7,670 nt of DNA, from positions 1-7,670 of the forward strand of contig JAPUIM010000242.1 in the NCBI GenBank assembly GCA_027297025.1. Direction: 5' to 3'. This document shows, one piece after another, positions 1 to 7,345 of the stretch. A program made the position numbers and the translations under genes. The notes under the pieces are model-generated. The model did not search any database. It had not been told where the DNA came from and worked only from the letters and a program-made list of their open reading frames with translations. Every line of letters begins with the position of its first letter. Within the stretch, counting starts at the first letter, position 1. The stretch is from Bacteroidota bacterium. Lineage in GTDB: Bacteria; Bacteroidota; Bacteroidia; Cytophagales; Cyclobacteriaceae.

Positions 1-805
1 TTTCTGTTTATTATCGAATTCCCTAAGTCCTAACCAATCCTTTAATTCCTCATAACTCTGGTCTTTAGTCAGTTCCAGCGCTTTGATCAACAAAAAGGTT
101 TTCTTGTTGGAAATGATATCTCCCCCTACCTGTTTGCCGAATTTTCCTTGATCGCCAAAAATATCCAACAGATCGTCTTTAAGTTGAAAGCCTATTCCCA
201 ATTTTATGCCAAAGTCTTTCAATTTTTTTTTTAGTATCTCTTTTTACATCGGCCAGGATACCTCCCAATTCCATACAAAAACCCAATAAGGTAGCTGTTT
301 TTAAACTGATCATTTCCAGGTAGTCTGATTCACTCACTTCATCATTGTCCTCAAACATCATGTCGATCTGTTGACCCTCACATACCTGTATGGCGCATTG
401 ATTAAACACCTCCAATACCGGTTTCAGATGCCTATCTTCAAGATCTAACAATAGGTTGTATACCTGTATGACCATTACATCACCAGATAAAATAGCTACA
501 TTCTTGTTCCATTTTTGATGTACTGTATCCTTTCCCCTACGCAAAGGGGCCTCATCCATGATATCATCGTGCATCAAAGTGAAGTTGTGGAAAAACTCAA
601 CAGCCACTGCCGGTTTCACTGCAGGTTCATATTGCTCTTTGAATAATGAGTAGCTGAGTAATGTAAGCAAAGGCCGCAACCTTTTCCCCCCCAGGTTCAT
701 TATATAACGGATAGGATCATACAGCTGTGCGGGCTGTTGGCCCAATTGCAGATGATTAATAGCGGATTCTATTGATGCTAATAATTGCGGGATAGAGGTT
801 TTCAT
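1..805 (-). CDS. Polyprenyl (short-chain isoprenyl) diphosphate synthase, frameshifted and cut by the left window edge
   Basis: A trans-isoprenyl diphosphate synthase condenses isopentenyl diphosphate onto an allylic diphosphate to make FPP/GGPP-type or longer chains in the cytoplasm. Visible motifs are GGKRLRP (residues 39-45), the first aspartate-rich motif DDIMD (80-84) followed by LRRG, GQ at 144-145 and KT at 169-170. The ATG frame then stops at 179-181 after 208 residues, without the second aspartate-rich motif. If one A is dropped from the ten-A run at 223-232, reading continues as KKKLKDFGIKLGIGFQ with DDLLD at about 210-214, and stays open to base 1, giving about 268 visible residues of a family usually near 325. 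The aromatic F75, five residues before the first motif, hints at a shorter product (inference). The start overlaps the rnr stop as ATGA, suggesting translational coupling. Family assignment is secure; chain length and whether the gene is intact are not. Confidence 0.9.
223..232 (-). other. Ten-A homopolymer where the polyprenyl synthase frame breaks
   Basis: On the coding strand the sequence is GATACT, ten A's, then TTGAAAGAC. Read with ten A's it gives DTKKKIERLWHKIG and a stop 14 codons after the run. Read with nine it gives DTKKKLKDFGIKLG followed by the conserved FQLKDDLLD block. A single-base length difference in this run therefore explains the whole defect. Homopolymers of this length are prone to sequencing error, replication slippage and RNA polymerase slippage; the sequence alone cannot say which applies. 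Confidence 0.9.
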
Positions 806-2970
806 ACATCCACAAATTCCAAATCAATAGTGCGGCGGTCAATATCAGTTTTTTTCACTCTTACCTTTACTGAATCTCCCAGAGTAATTGTTTTTTTGGT
901 TTTTTTACCCACCACGCTGAAATTCTTCTCATCATATTCGTAAAAATCGTCCCGCAGATCAGTCAGCCTCACCATGCCTTCGCATTTGGTTTCAATGATC
1001 TCTACAAATATCCCCCATTCGGTTACTCCGCTCACCAAGCCCTCAAATTCCTTTTTTTCCATCAATTGCATGAACTCTACTTGCTTGTATTTTATAGAGG
1101 CACGCTCGGCATCTGCCGCTCTTTTCTCCATTTCGGACGAATGTACGCATTTTTCCTCATTTGCTTCTTTGTCTGTAGATTTCCCACCCTCCAGGTAATG
1201 TTGCAATAAACGATGGACCATAACATCCGGGTATCGACGTATGGGCGAGGTAAAATGAGTATAGTGGGCAAAGGCCAGTCCGAAATGCCCTTTGGTCTCA
1301 GTGGTATATTTAGCTTTGGCCATGGAACGGATGGCCAGACTTTCCAATACATTCTGTTCCGGCTTCCCTTCAATTTCACTCATTAGTTGGTTTAGATTGG
1401 CAGCAACATTTCCAGTTCCTAAATTGATTTCGTAACCAAACCTTCTGGCAAACATCGAAAAGTTAGCCAATTTTTCCCCATCGGGGCTATCATGTGTACG
1501 ATAAACAAAAACCCTCTCCTTTTGTTGAGAAATTTTGTTTTGAGCATTGGCGCTTGAGCCCTGATAGATAAAATTGGCTACCGCTCTGTTGGCCAACAAC
1601 ATAAATTCTTCCACCAGCTTATGGGCCTCCTTTCTTACCTTAGTGATGATCCCCAAAGGTTTGCCATTTTTATCCAGATCGAATTTCACTTCCACGGTTT
1701 CAAAATTAATGGCACCTTGCTCAAAACGTCGTTTCCTTAACTTTGCCGCCAGTTGGTTCAAGATTATGACCTCGTTGGCAAAATCTCCCTCTGCGGATTC
1801 AATAATTTGCTGTACCTCGTCGTAATTAAATCTTCGATTGGAATGTATAATGGTTCTGCCAAACCATTGGTTGAGGATTTTTGCCTTATCATTTATTTCG
1901 AATACCGCCGAGTAGGTGAGTTTATCTTCATTGGGCTTTAGAGAACAAACTCCATTTGAAAGTTTTTCCGGCAACATGGGTATGGTTCTGTCGACCAGGT
2001 AGACCGAGGTGCCTCTTTCAATGGCCTCGTGTTCCAAGAGCGATTCTGGTTTTACATAATGTGATACATCGGCAATGTGGATCCCAATCTCATAATTTCC
2101 ATTATTCAATAATTTTAGTGATAGAGCATCGTCAAAATCTTTGGCATCTATGGGATCAATGGTAAAGGTATCAATGGTCCTAAAATCCCTACGATTATTC
2201 ACTTCAGCCGGGCCTATTTCCTCGGGAATTTTTTCTACCTCTTTTAGCACCTTGGAAGTGAATGAAAAAGGCAGCCCAAATTCTGCCATAATTGAATGTA
2301 TCTCGGTCTCATTCTCACCAGCCACACCCAGCACCTTAACTACTTTTGCCTGGGGTGTTTGTCCTACCCGCCATTCTTTTATTTTTATAATTACCTTTTC
2401 ATTGTGATTTGCCCCTCCCTCATCCCCTACAGCTATAAAAAAATTGGTATGGATCTTTTTAAAATCGGGAACCACTTGAGAATATCGGGGTAGTATTTCA
2501 ATCCGTCCTACAAATTCGGTTCTATTGCGTTTTACTATTTCTATAATTTTTCCTTTCAATCTGTCTCCCCGTTTGGACTTTCCGGTTATCATCACTTTTA
2601 CAGTATCCCTGTGAAATGCATCTTTAAGATTGTAGCCGGTCACCCTGATATCCTGCTCTGACAGATCGGTTGTCACGTATCCCAGGCGGGAACTTACTTG
2701 ATCCAATACCCCTATCACTACTTGTTCTGATTGCTGGCCTCGAAAATTTCCATTTCTCAGCCTACCAATTTTTCCCTCACTTTCCAGGGTATTGAGTATT
2801 TCGGTCAGCGCTTTATTCGATTTACTATCCCTCAACCCAATTTTCTTCATTAGTTGTTTGTGTGAATAAGCCCTGCCCCAATTGTTTTCAAAAAGATCCC
2901 GGAGTTTAGCCTTGATCATGGCATATTGGCCATCTGATAATATTTGGTTTTTTTTGTTTTTCTTAGTCAT
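802..2970 (-). CDS. rnr: Ribonuclease R (RNB-family 3'-5' exoribonuclease)
   Basis: This processive, Mg-dependent 3'-5' exoribonuclease degrades structured RNA in the cytoplasm and takes part in mRNA and rRNA turnover. The 722 residues show the full architecture: an N-terminal winged-helix region (about 10-80), two cold-shock/OB regions (about 85-230), the RNB catalytic domain (about 262-590) and a C-terminal S1 domain (about 642-720, GLVSGVTEWGIFVEI). Catalytic acidic residues lie in IDPIDAKDFDDAL (D272, D278, D280, D281). Y324 in TSVYLVDRTIPMLPE matches the tyrosine that sets end-product size in the family. HFTSPIRRYPD (572-582) is the characteristic RNB signature. Unlike the longer enterobacterial enzyme there is no extended lysine-rich tail; instead the first eight residues are rich in lysine. 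The ATG start lies 26 bp after the ABC gene, and the stop overlaps the next start by 4 bp. The frame is intact throughout. Confidence 0.97.
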   Translation of the reverse strand: MTKKNKKNQILSDGQYAMIKAKLRDLFENNWGRAYSHKQLMKKIGLRDSKSNKALTEILNTLESEGKIGRLRNGNFRGQQSEQVVIGVLDQVSSRLGYVTTDLSEQDIRVTGYNLKDAFHRDTVKVMITGKSKRGDRLKGKIIEIVKRNRTEFVGRIEILPRYSQVVPDFKKIHTNFFIAVGDEGGANHNEKVIIKIKEWRVGQTPQAKVVKVLGVAGENETEIHSIMAEFGLPFSFTSKVLKEVEKIPEEIGPAEVNNRRDFRTIDTFTIDPIDAKDFDDALSLKLLNNGNYEIGIHIADVSHYVKPESLLEHEAIERGTSVYLVDRTIPMLPEKLSNGVCSLKPNEDKLTYSAVFEINDKAKILNQWFGRTIIHSNRRFNYDEVQQIIESAEGDFANEVIILNQLAAKLRKRRFEQGAINFETVEVKFDLDKNGKPLGIITKVRKEAHKLVEEFMLLANRAVANFIYQGSSANAQNKISQQKERVFVYRTHDSPDGEKLANFSMFARRFGYEINLGTGNVAANLNQLMSEIEGKPEQNVLESLAIRSMAKAKYTTETKGHFGLAFAHYTHFTSPIRRYPDVMVHRLLQHYLEGGKSTDKEANEEKCVHSSEMEKRAADAERASIKYKQVEFMQLMEKKEFEGLVSGVTEWGIFVEIIETKCEGMVRLTDLRDDFYEYDEKNFSVVGKKTKKTITLGDSVKVRVKKTDIDRRTIDLEFVDV

Positions 2971-2996
2971 TTAGTATGCTGAAGTACCCAAAAGGA

Positions 2997-4775
2997 TTAG
3001 GAAGCTTGTATCATTAGTTTCTTATCTGCCTGGGGGATTGAATCGATCAATTTTTGCGTATATGCATGTTGGGGATTTTGATACAATACATCGGGATAAC
3101 CTTCTTCCACAATCTTACCGTTTTTCATCACCAAAACCCGGTCGGCTATGAACTTAATCACCGATAGGTCATGTGATATAAAAATACTGGAAAATCTGAA
3201 ACTTTCTTTTAGGTCGTTGATGAGATTCAGGATTTGGGCTTGTACCGACACATCTAATGAGGAAACGGATTCATCAAAAATAATAAACTGAGGGTCCAAG
3301 GCTAAAACCCTGGCTATAGCTATTCGTTGTTGTTGTCCCCCTGAACATTGATGAGGATATCGATCGAAGAATGAGAGTGGAAGATTTACTTGATTCAACA
3401 ATGTTTTTGCTCTTTCTTTTCTTTGGCTTCCATTGATCAGGATTCCATGAGCTTTCATAGGTTCCATAATGGCCTGACCGGCGGTCATAAAAGGATTCAA
3501 AGAGGCATAGGGGTTTTGAAAGACCATTTGCATATTCTTTCGGATCTTTCGCATTTGATTGAAATCAAGGCTGCTTATCATTTGGCCATCAAAAAACACC
3601 TGACCCCCGGAAGGTTCTATCAGTCTTAAAATAGATTTCCCCAACGTGGTTTTACCCGATCCCGATTCACCTACCAGACCCAGAATTTCTCCTTCTCTAA
3701 GATGAAGATTCACGCCATCAACTGCTTTAATTTCGGTTGAGGATTGAAACAAGTTCCTGCCTTTCCTGAAATAGTTTTTGAGATCCTCCACTATCAGAAT
3801 ATTCTTTTGTTTGCTTAGTGTGGCCCGTTTTTTCTCAATGGCAGAGAACGAGAATCTCTTTTTTGCCAAGATTTTACTGATGGTCTGAGGTTTAACATTA
3901 TCTTTTTTCGGATTGAGATTAAATTCATTTAAAGTAGGAAGACGTTTCATGGCTATTTCCAGCCGAGGCCTACACGCTAATAATCCTAAGGTATAAGCAG
4001 TGTTAGGCTGAGAAAAAATTTCCCGGGTTCTTTGAAATTCTTCTAACCTACCATTTTTCAATATGGCTACCCGATCCGCCATTTGAGATATTACACTCAA
4101 ATCATGTGAAACGAATAATATGGAGGAGTTAATTTCACTTTTAAGTTTTTGTAATAAGTGCAGGATTTCAGTTTGGATAGTAACATCCAAGGCAGTTGTA
4201 GGTTCATCCGCAATGATTAGAGGGGGCTTGCATGCAATAGCCATGGCAATCAATATCCTTTGATTTTGCCCTCCCGAGAGTTCGTGTGGAAATGAATTGT
4301 AGATAATCTCAGGTTGGGGAAATTGTACCTGTTCAAATAGCCCAAGAACCTTTAGCCTATAGAATCCTTTATCCTTCCCCCTTTGATGAGCTTCCAATGC
4401 CTCACTTACTTGTTTCCCTACTTTCATTATTGGATTTAAAGCCGAGAAGGGTTCCTGAAAGATCATTGATATTTCCCTCCCCCTGATATAGGTCAGAGTT
4501 TTGGTGGGTACTTTCATCAAATCAATGATTCCAAGAGTGGGAGATTGATATAGAATTTCCCCTTGTTTGAAATAGATATTTCGTTCATTTAGCAGCCTTA
4601 GTATGCTTAAGGCAGTGGCCGTTTTACCTGAGCCGGATTCCCCTACCAAGCCAACCGTTTCACCTGGATTGATATCAAGGTTCAATCCATCCACCGCTTT
4701 GATCACCTTTGTCCCCAATTTAAAATGGATGTTTAGATTATTGATGCGCAACAGAGAATTGGGTTGATCAGGCAT
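2997..4775 (-). CDS. Dual-NBD ABC transporter ATPase, oligopeptide/dipeptide (Opp/Dpp, YejF-like) type
   Basis: Two ABC ATPase domains are fused in 592 residues, as in YejF/GsiA-type proteins, which power uptake of peptides or similar solutes through a separate permease pair. NBD1 has Walker A GESGSGKT (45-52), Q-loop [10 protein letters not shown] (106-115), signature LSGGQ (166-170), Walker B IIADEP (187-192) and switch SHD (223-225). NBD2 has GESGSGKT (369-376), [10 protein letters not shown] (419-428), signature CSGGQ (477-481), IIFDES (498-503) and SHD (534-536). The oligopeptide-type C-terminal extension after NBD1 ([12 protein letters not shown]) leads into a charged linker at about 280-325. 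The catalytic glutamates (E191, E502) are present, so both sites could be active. No permease or binding-protein gene lies in the window, so the substrate is unknown. AAGGA directly abuts the ATG, too close for a normal Shine-Dalgarno, but no other in-frame start is near. It lies 17 bp after the exonuclease gene. Confidence 0.93.
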   Translation of the reverse strand: MPDQPNSLLRINNLNIHFKLGTKVIKAVDGLNLDINPGETVGLVGESGSGKTATALSILRLLNERNIYFKQGEILYQSPTLGIIDLMKVPTKTLTYIRGREISMIFQEPFSALNPIMKVGKQVSEALEAHQRGKDKGFYRLKVLGLFEQVQFPQPEIIYNSFPHELSGGQNQRILIAMAIACKPPLIIADEPTTALDVTIQTEILHLLQKLKSEINSSILFVSHDLSVISQMADRVAILKNGRLEEFQRTREIFSQPNTAYTLGLLACRPRLEIAMKRLPTLNEFNLNPKKDNVKPQTISKILAKKRFSFSAIEKKRATLSKQKNILIVEDLKNYFRKGRNLFQSSTEIKAVDGVNLHLREGEILGLVGESGSGKTTLGKSILRLIEPSGGQVFFDGQMISSLDFNQMRKIRKNMQMVFQNPYASLNPFMTAGQAIMEPMKAHGILINGSQRKERAKTLLNQVNLPLSFFDRYPHQCSGGQQQRIAIARVLALDPQFIIFDESVSSLDVSVQAQILNLINDLKESFRFSSIFISHDLSVIKFIADRVLVMKNGKIVEEGYPDVLYQNPQHAYTQKLIDSIPQADKKLMIQAS

Positions 4776-4792
4776 TCCTTAGATAAAAAAAA

Positions 4793-5524
4793 TTACAGCC
4801 AGGTAATATTATCCGGATTGAGTTCAAGAAAGTGTTTAAGTTTCAGATAAATTTGAGAAGTTACTACCACATCATTTCTGCAATAATCAGCAATTTTTTT
4901 CAAATCCTTTTCTACAAAGTAAACATGGTTTACCATAGTTCCGTCAATGTCTTTTTTGCTGGAGGATATATTAAATATCGCTGCTAGCAGGTCAAGAGAC
5001 GTATAGTTTTTTCGGTCGCCGAACTTCCACATTTCTATGGTATCCAGGTGTCTCACTTCCCAGGGTTTTTTACCTGAAAGGTTTAATATTTCAGGAATTT
5101 CAATCTGATTAATAAGAAGTCTTCTGCACAGATAAGGAAAATCGAACTCCTTTCCGTTATGGGCGCAAAGGGATATCTTGTGTTGATCCAGTTTATTTTC
5201 AATAAGATTTTTAAAATCTAGCAGGACGTCTTTTTCATCATCAGATGATAGAGATTTTACCCTAAATCCTAATTCACCACTTTCAGTCTGTGTGAAGTAG
5301 CCGATACCTATGGTAATAATTTTACCAAATTCGGAATAAATGCCAGCCTTTTTAAAGAACAGTTCCTCAGGGGTTAAGCCTTCCTCATTTCTTAGGAAAT
5401 CGGCTTTTTTTAACCATAAAGGTTTTAAGCGATCATCCAGGGACTTATAGTCGGGGGCACAACTGACCGTTTCGATGTCTAGAAATAAAATGTTCTTGAG
5501 TTGGTTGAAAACATCCATATGCAT
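4793..5524 (-). CDS. Predicted DEDDy 3'-5' exonuclease (PolB-proofreading-like)
   Basis: This RNase H-fold 3'-5' exonuclease resembles the proofreading domain of family B DNA polymerases but stands alone, with no polymerase domain in its 243 residues. The three Exo motifs are visible: FLDIET (14-19, D16 and E18), HNGKEFDFP (122-130, D128) and YCRNDV (214-219, Y214 and D218), with D161 in HLDTIEMWKFGD as a further conserved acid. The Y-xxx-D spacing in motif III marks the DEDDy subgroup, which uses two metal ions. The family (the PolB-like predicted exonucleases) is common in Bacteroidota; its natural substrate, DNA or RNA, is not settled. The start could be either of two ATGs: M1 at 5524, or M3 at 5518, which sits 9 nt after AAAGG and is the better spaced. 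It lies 38 bp after lipB and 17 bp before the ABC gene. Confidence 0.88.
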   Translation of the reverse strand: MHMDVFNQLKNILFLDIETVSCAPDYKSLDDRLKPLWLKKADFLRNEEGLTPEELFFKKAGIYSEFGKIITIGIGYFTQTESGELGFRVKSLSSDDEKDVLLDFKNLIENKLDQHKISLCAHNGKEFDFPYLCRRLLINQIEIPEILNLSGKKPWEVRHLDTIEMWKFGDRKNYTSLDLLAAIFNISSSKKDIDGTMVNHVYFVEKDLKKIADYCRNDVVVTSQIYLKLKHFLELNPDNITWL

Positions 5525-5562
5525 TGACCTTTAACCCAAGGTACTATCTTTTTTCATTAAGA

Positions 5563-6282
5563 TTATAAAATTTGCATTTGAAATGATTCACCCAAATGAC
5601 TTTTTAATTTACCAGCAACTTCGTCAATTTCTGGACCTCCATTTACCAGTTCCTTATCTAGAGAAGTTACCGATTTATCAGCTATCCCGCAGGGGATGAT
5701 GTGCTCAAAGTACTTTAAATTTGTCTTTACATTTAAGGCGAATCCATGCATGGTAACCCATCGACTTGACTTCACTCCAATAGCACATATTTTACGTGGA
5801 TTCCTTTTTTCAATATGGTCCAACCAAACACCTGTTAATCCTTCAATCCTCCCTGCTTCCAAACCATATTCCTCTAAAGTCAGTATGACTGCTTCTTCCA
5901 GCTTTCTAAGGTAACGATGAATATCTGTAAAAAAGTTATCCAGGTCTAATATTGGGTATCCCACGATTTGCCCAGGGCCATGATAAGTAATGTCACCTCC
6001 GCGGTTGGTTTTGTAATATGACGCATTAATCTTTTTCAGTTTATCAGCACTGATCAAAATATGATCCTCAGTACCACTTTTGCCTAAGGTGTAAACATGG
6101 GGGTGTTGACAAAATAGGAGGAAGTTTGGGGTCGGTTTTTGTTCATGAGGGGGAAGTGATCTGTTGGCTATTTTAATTTTTACTATTTCCGCCAATAAGT
6201 TCTCTTGATAATCCCAGGCCTCACCATAATTAATCAATCCCAGATCCTCAAATTGTACTTCTTTATTAATTATTGCATTCAA
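5563..6282 (-). CDS. lipB: Lipoyl(octanoyl) transferase LipB, probable TTG start
   Basis: LipB moves octanoate from octanoyl-acyl carrier protein to a lysine of lipoyl domains (pyruvate and 2-oxoglutarate dehydrogenases, GcvH). This is the first step of endogenous lipoate synthesis before sulfur insertion by LipA, which is not in this window. The 239 residues carry the family signature RGGDITYHGPGQIVGYP (94-110), the lysine motif GVKSSRW (K171) and the catalytic cysteine in IIPCGI (C198), so the active site is complete. The N-terminus EDLGLINYGEAWDYQE fits the family's usual start. No in-frame ATG or GTG lies between the upstream in-frame stop and this conserved region. TTG at 6282-6280, 2 bp after the manA stop, is the most reasonable start; the nearby ATG at 6278 is in another frame and stops after two codons. 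Tight spacing suggests translation coupled to manA. Confidence 0.95.
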   Translation of the reverse strand: MNAIINKEVQFEDLGLINYGEAWDYQENLLAEIVKIKIANRSLPPHEQKPTPNFLLFCQHPHVYTLGKSGTEDHILISADKLKKINASYYKTNRGGDITYHGPGQIVGYPILDLDNFFTDIHRYLRKLEEAVILTLEEYGLEAGRIEGLTGVWLDHIEKRNPRKICAIGVKSSRWVTMHGFALNVKTNLKYFEHIIPCGIADKSVTSLDKELVNGGPEIDEVAGKLKSHLGESFQMQIL

Positions 6283-6284
6283 TG

Positions 6285-7265
6285 TTACTCTATATACGAT
6301 TCCAAAATTTTATAAGGTGCACTGCTTTCCAGTTTCACTTTATTTATGCAGGCAGGCAGTAATACCGCATCTCCTTTGCTGATATTCAAATCATGATGGT
6401 CATAAATTAATTTCAAAGACCCTTGCAATGTGGTGTATATCACAAAACTATCCAGGTGGGAATAGTCTCTGTAGGTAGGTTGATCAAAATAAATTCGATT
6501 GGTAGTAAAATACGGACTCTTCACCAATGTAGAAAGTTGATTTATGGGACGATCATAAACCGTTTTATATTCACTGTAGTAATTATAATCGATTGCATCC
6601 AGGGCTTCTTCCACATGTAATTCTCTCTCATTCCCATTCTGGTCTTTTCTGTCAAAGTCATAAATACGGTAAGTGACGTCGGAGGTTTGTTGAATTTCCG
6701 CTAGAAGAATGCCTTTGCCAATGGTATGGATCCTGCCGGCGGGAATATAAAAGACATCATCATGAAATACTGACTGGTGGTTGAGTAATTCCATGATCTG
6801 ATGCTGGTCAAAATACTCCTGGTATTTTTCTTTGGTCACTGGTTGGTTAAAGCCTGCAATGAGTTTGGCTCCTTGATCTGCTTGAATGATGTACCACATT
6901 TCATTCTTTCCCATGGAATTGTGTCTTTTCCGGGCCAGCTCATCATTGGGATGGACCTGAACTGATAGGTCATCATGCGCATCAATAAATTTAACCAATA
7001 GGGGAAACTCAACCCCAAAACGTTGAAATATCTTCTCACCCACCAACTCCTGCTTATATTCTGATATCAAGGACTTTAAATCACGTCCTTCAAGATTTCC
7101 TTCCCTGACAACTGATATATTTCCTTTTACTCCAGAAATTTCCCAGGTCTCACCGCAATTCCTTAGTGGCGAATAATCTTTGTTTAACTCACTCTTGATC
7201 TTATTTCCTCCCCAAATCTTATCTTTATATATGGTTTTGAATTTTAGCGGATATAAGGTTGTCAT
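6285..7265 (-). CDS. manA: Class I mannose-6-phosphate isomerase (phosphomannose isomerase)
   Basis: This zinc-dependent cytoplasmic enzyme interconverts mannose 6-phosphate and fructose 6-phosphate, feeding mannose into glycolysis or supplying GDP-mannose for polysaccharide. The 326 residues match the short bacterial class I form, with a cupin fold. The N-terminal PLKFKTIYKDKIWGG is typical. Zinc ligands appear as Q103 and H105 in VQVHPND, E122 in NEMWY and H180 in PAGRIHTIG. EIQQTSDVTYRIYDFDR (190-206) contains the active-site arginine R200. The C-terminal cupin half is shorter and less conserved, as usual. The ATG start leaves a 79-bp gap to the divergent yraN gene, and this is the first gene of the minus-strand run, so its promoter probably drives the others. 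Substrate choice between mannose and other aldose phosphates cannot be read from sequence alone. Confidence 0.95.
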   Translation of the reverse strand: MTTLYPLKFKTIYKDKIWGGNKIKSELNKDYSPLRNCGETWEISGVKGNISVVREGNLEGRDLKSLISEYKQELVGEKIFQRFGVEFPLLVKFIDAHDDLSVQVHPNDELARKRHNSMGKNEMWYIIQADQGAKLIAGFNQPVTKEKYQEYFDQHQIMELLNHQSVFHDDVFYIPAGRIHTIGKGILLAEIQQTSDVTYRIYDFDRKDQNGNERELHVEEALDAIDYNYYSEYKTVYDRPINQLSTLVKSPYFTTNRIYFDQPTYRDYSHLDSFVIYTTLQGSLKLIYDHHDLNISKGDAVLLPACINKVKLESSAPYKILESYIE

Positions 7266-7344
7266 TTTATTGAAAGAAAAATATCTGTTAGTAAAATTAC
7301 TCTAAAATTCTCAAACAGACCTCTCAAAATGTACCATTTACCAA
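7266..7344. promoter_or_regulatory. Divergent intergenic region between manA and yraN
   Basis: These 79 A+T-rich bases are the only spacer in the window between genes that point away from each other, so they should hold promoters for both. On the plus strand, TTG at 7270-7272 lies 19 bp before TAAAATTA (7292-7299), a poor match to the Bacteroidota -7 element TAnnTTTG. A better minus-strand candidate is listed separately. I see no clear inverted repeat or riboswitch-like structure. Promoter presence is inferred from gene direction rather than from a strong motif. Confidence 0.5.
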
Positions 7345-7345
7345 A
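7312..7345 (-). promoter_or_regulatory. manA: Candidate Bacteroidota-type promoter for the manA-lipB-exo-ABC-rnr operon
   Basis: Read on the minus strand, TTTG (7345-7342) is followed after 22 bases by TCTGTTTG (7319-7312). The second element matches the Bacteroidota -7 consensus TAnnTTTG except for C in place of A, and the spacing lies at the upper end of the usual range. Transcription would begin near 7305, leaving a leader of about 40 bases before manA. The -33 element would overlap the yraN start codon. In such A+T-rich sequence a match this good can arise by chance. Confidence 0.3.

Noticed and set aside
1092..1379. Minus-strand 95-codon frame inside rnr
   Set aside because: It is an alternate frame of the RNB domain coding sequence; the rnr frame is intact on both sides, so this is not a frameshift fragment.
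974..2493. A chain of open frames of 62-88 codons on the plus strand, opposite rnr
   Set aside because: They lie entirely antisense to a complete, motif-rich RNase R, overlap one another, and show no recognisable domain; they are shadow frames.
2948..2955. Eight-A run (coding strand) at the 5' end of rnr, possible second frameshift site
   Set aside because: The frame is continuous through it (lysine/asparagine-rich N-terminus) and leads directly into the winged-helix region.
5525..5562. Possible terminator or internal promoter between lipB and the exonuclease gene
   Set aside because: No GC-rich inverted repeat is present; TACCTTGG resembles the -7 element but lacks a TTG-type -33 partner at the right distance.
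6347..6360. Short GCAG/GGCA direct repeat (gcaggcaggcag)
   Set aside because: It encodes an uninterrupted part of the manA C-terminal cupin (LLPACINK) and is too short to be a meaningful repeat.
6836..7039. Minus-strand 67-codon frame inside manA
   Set aside because: It is an alternate frame over the zinc-site region of an intact manA; no independent support.
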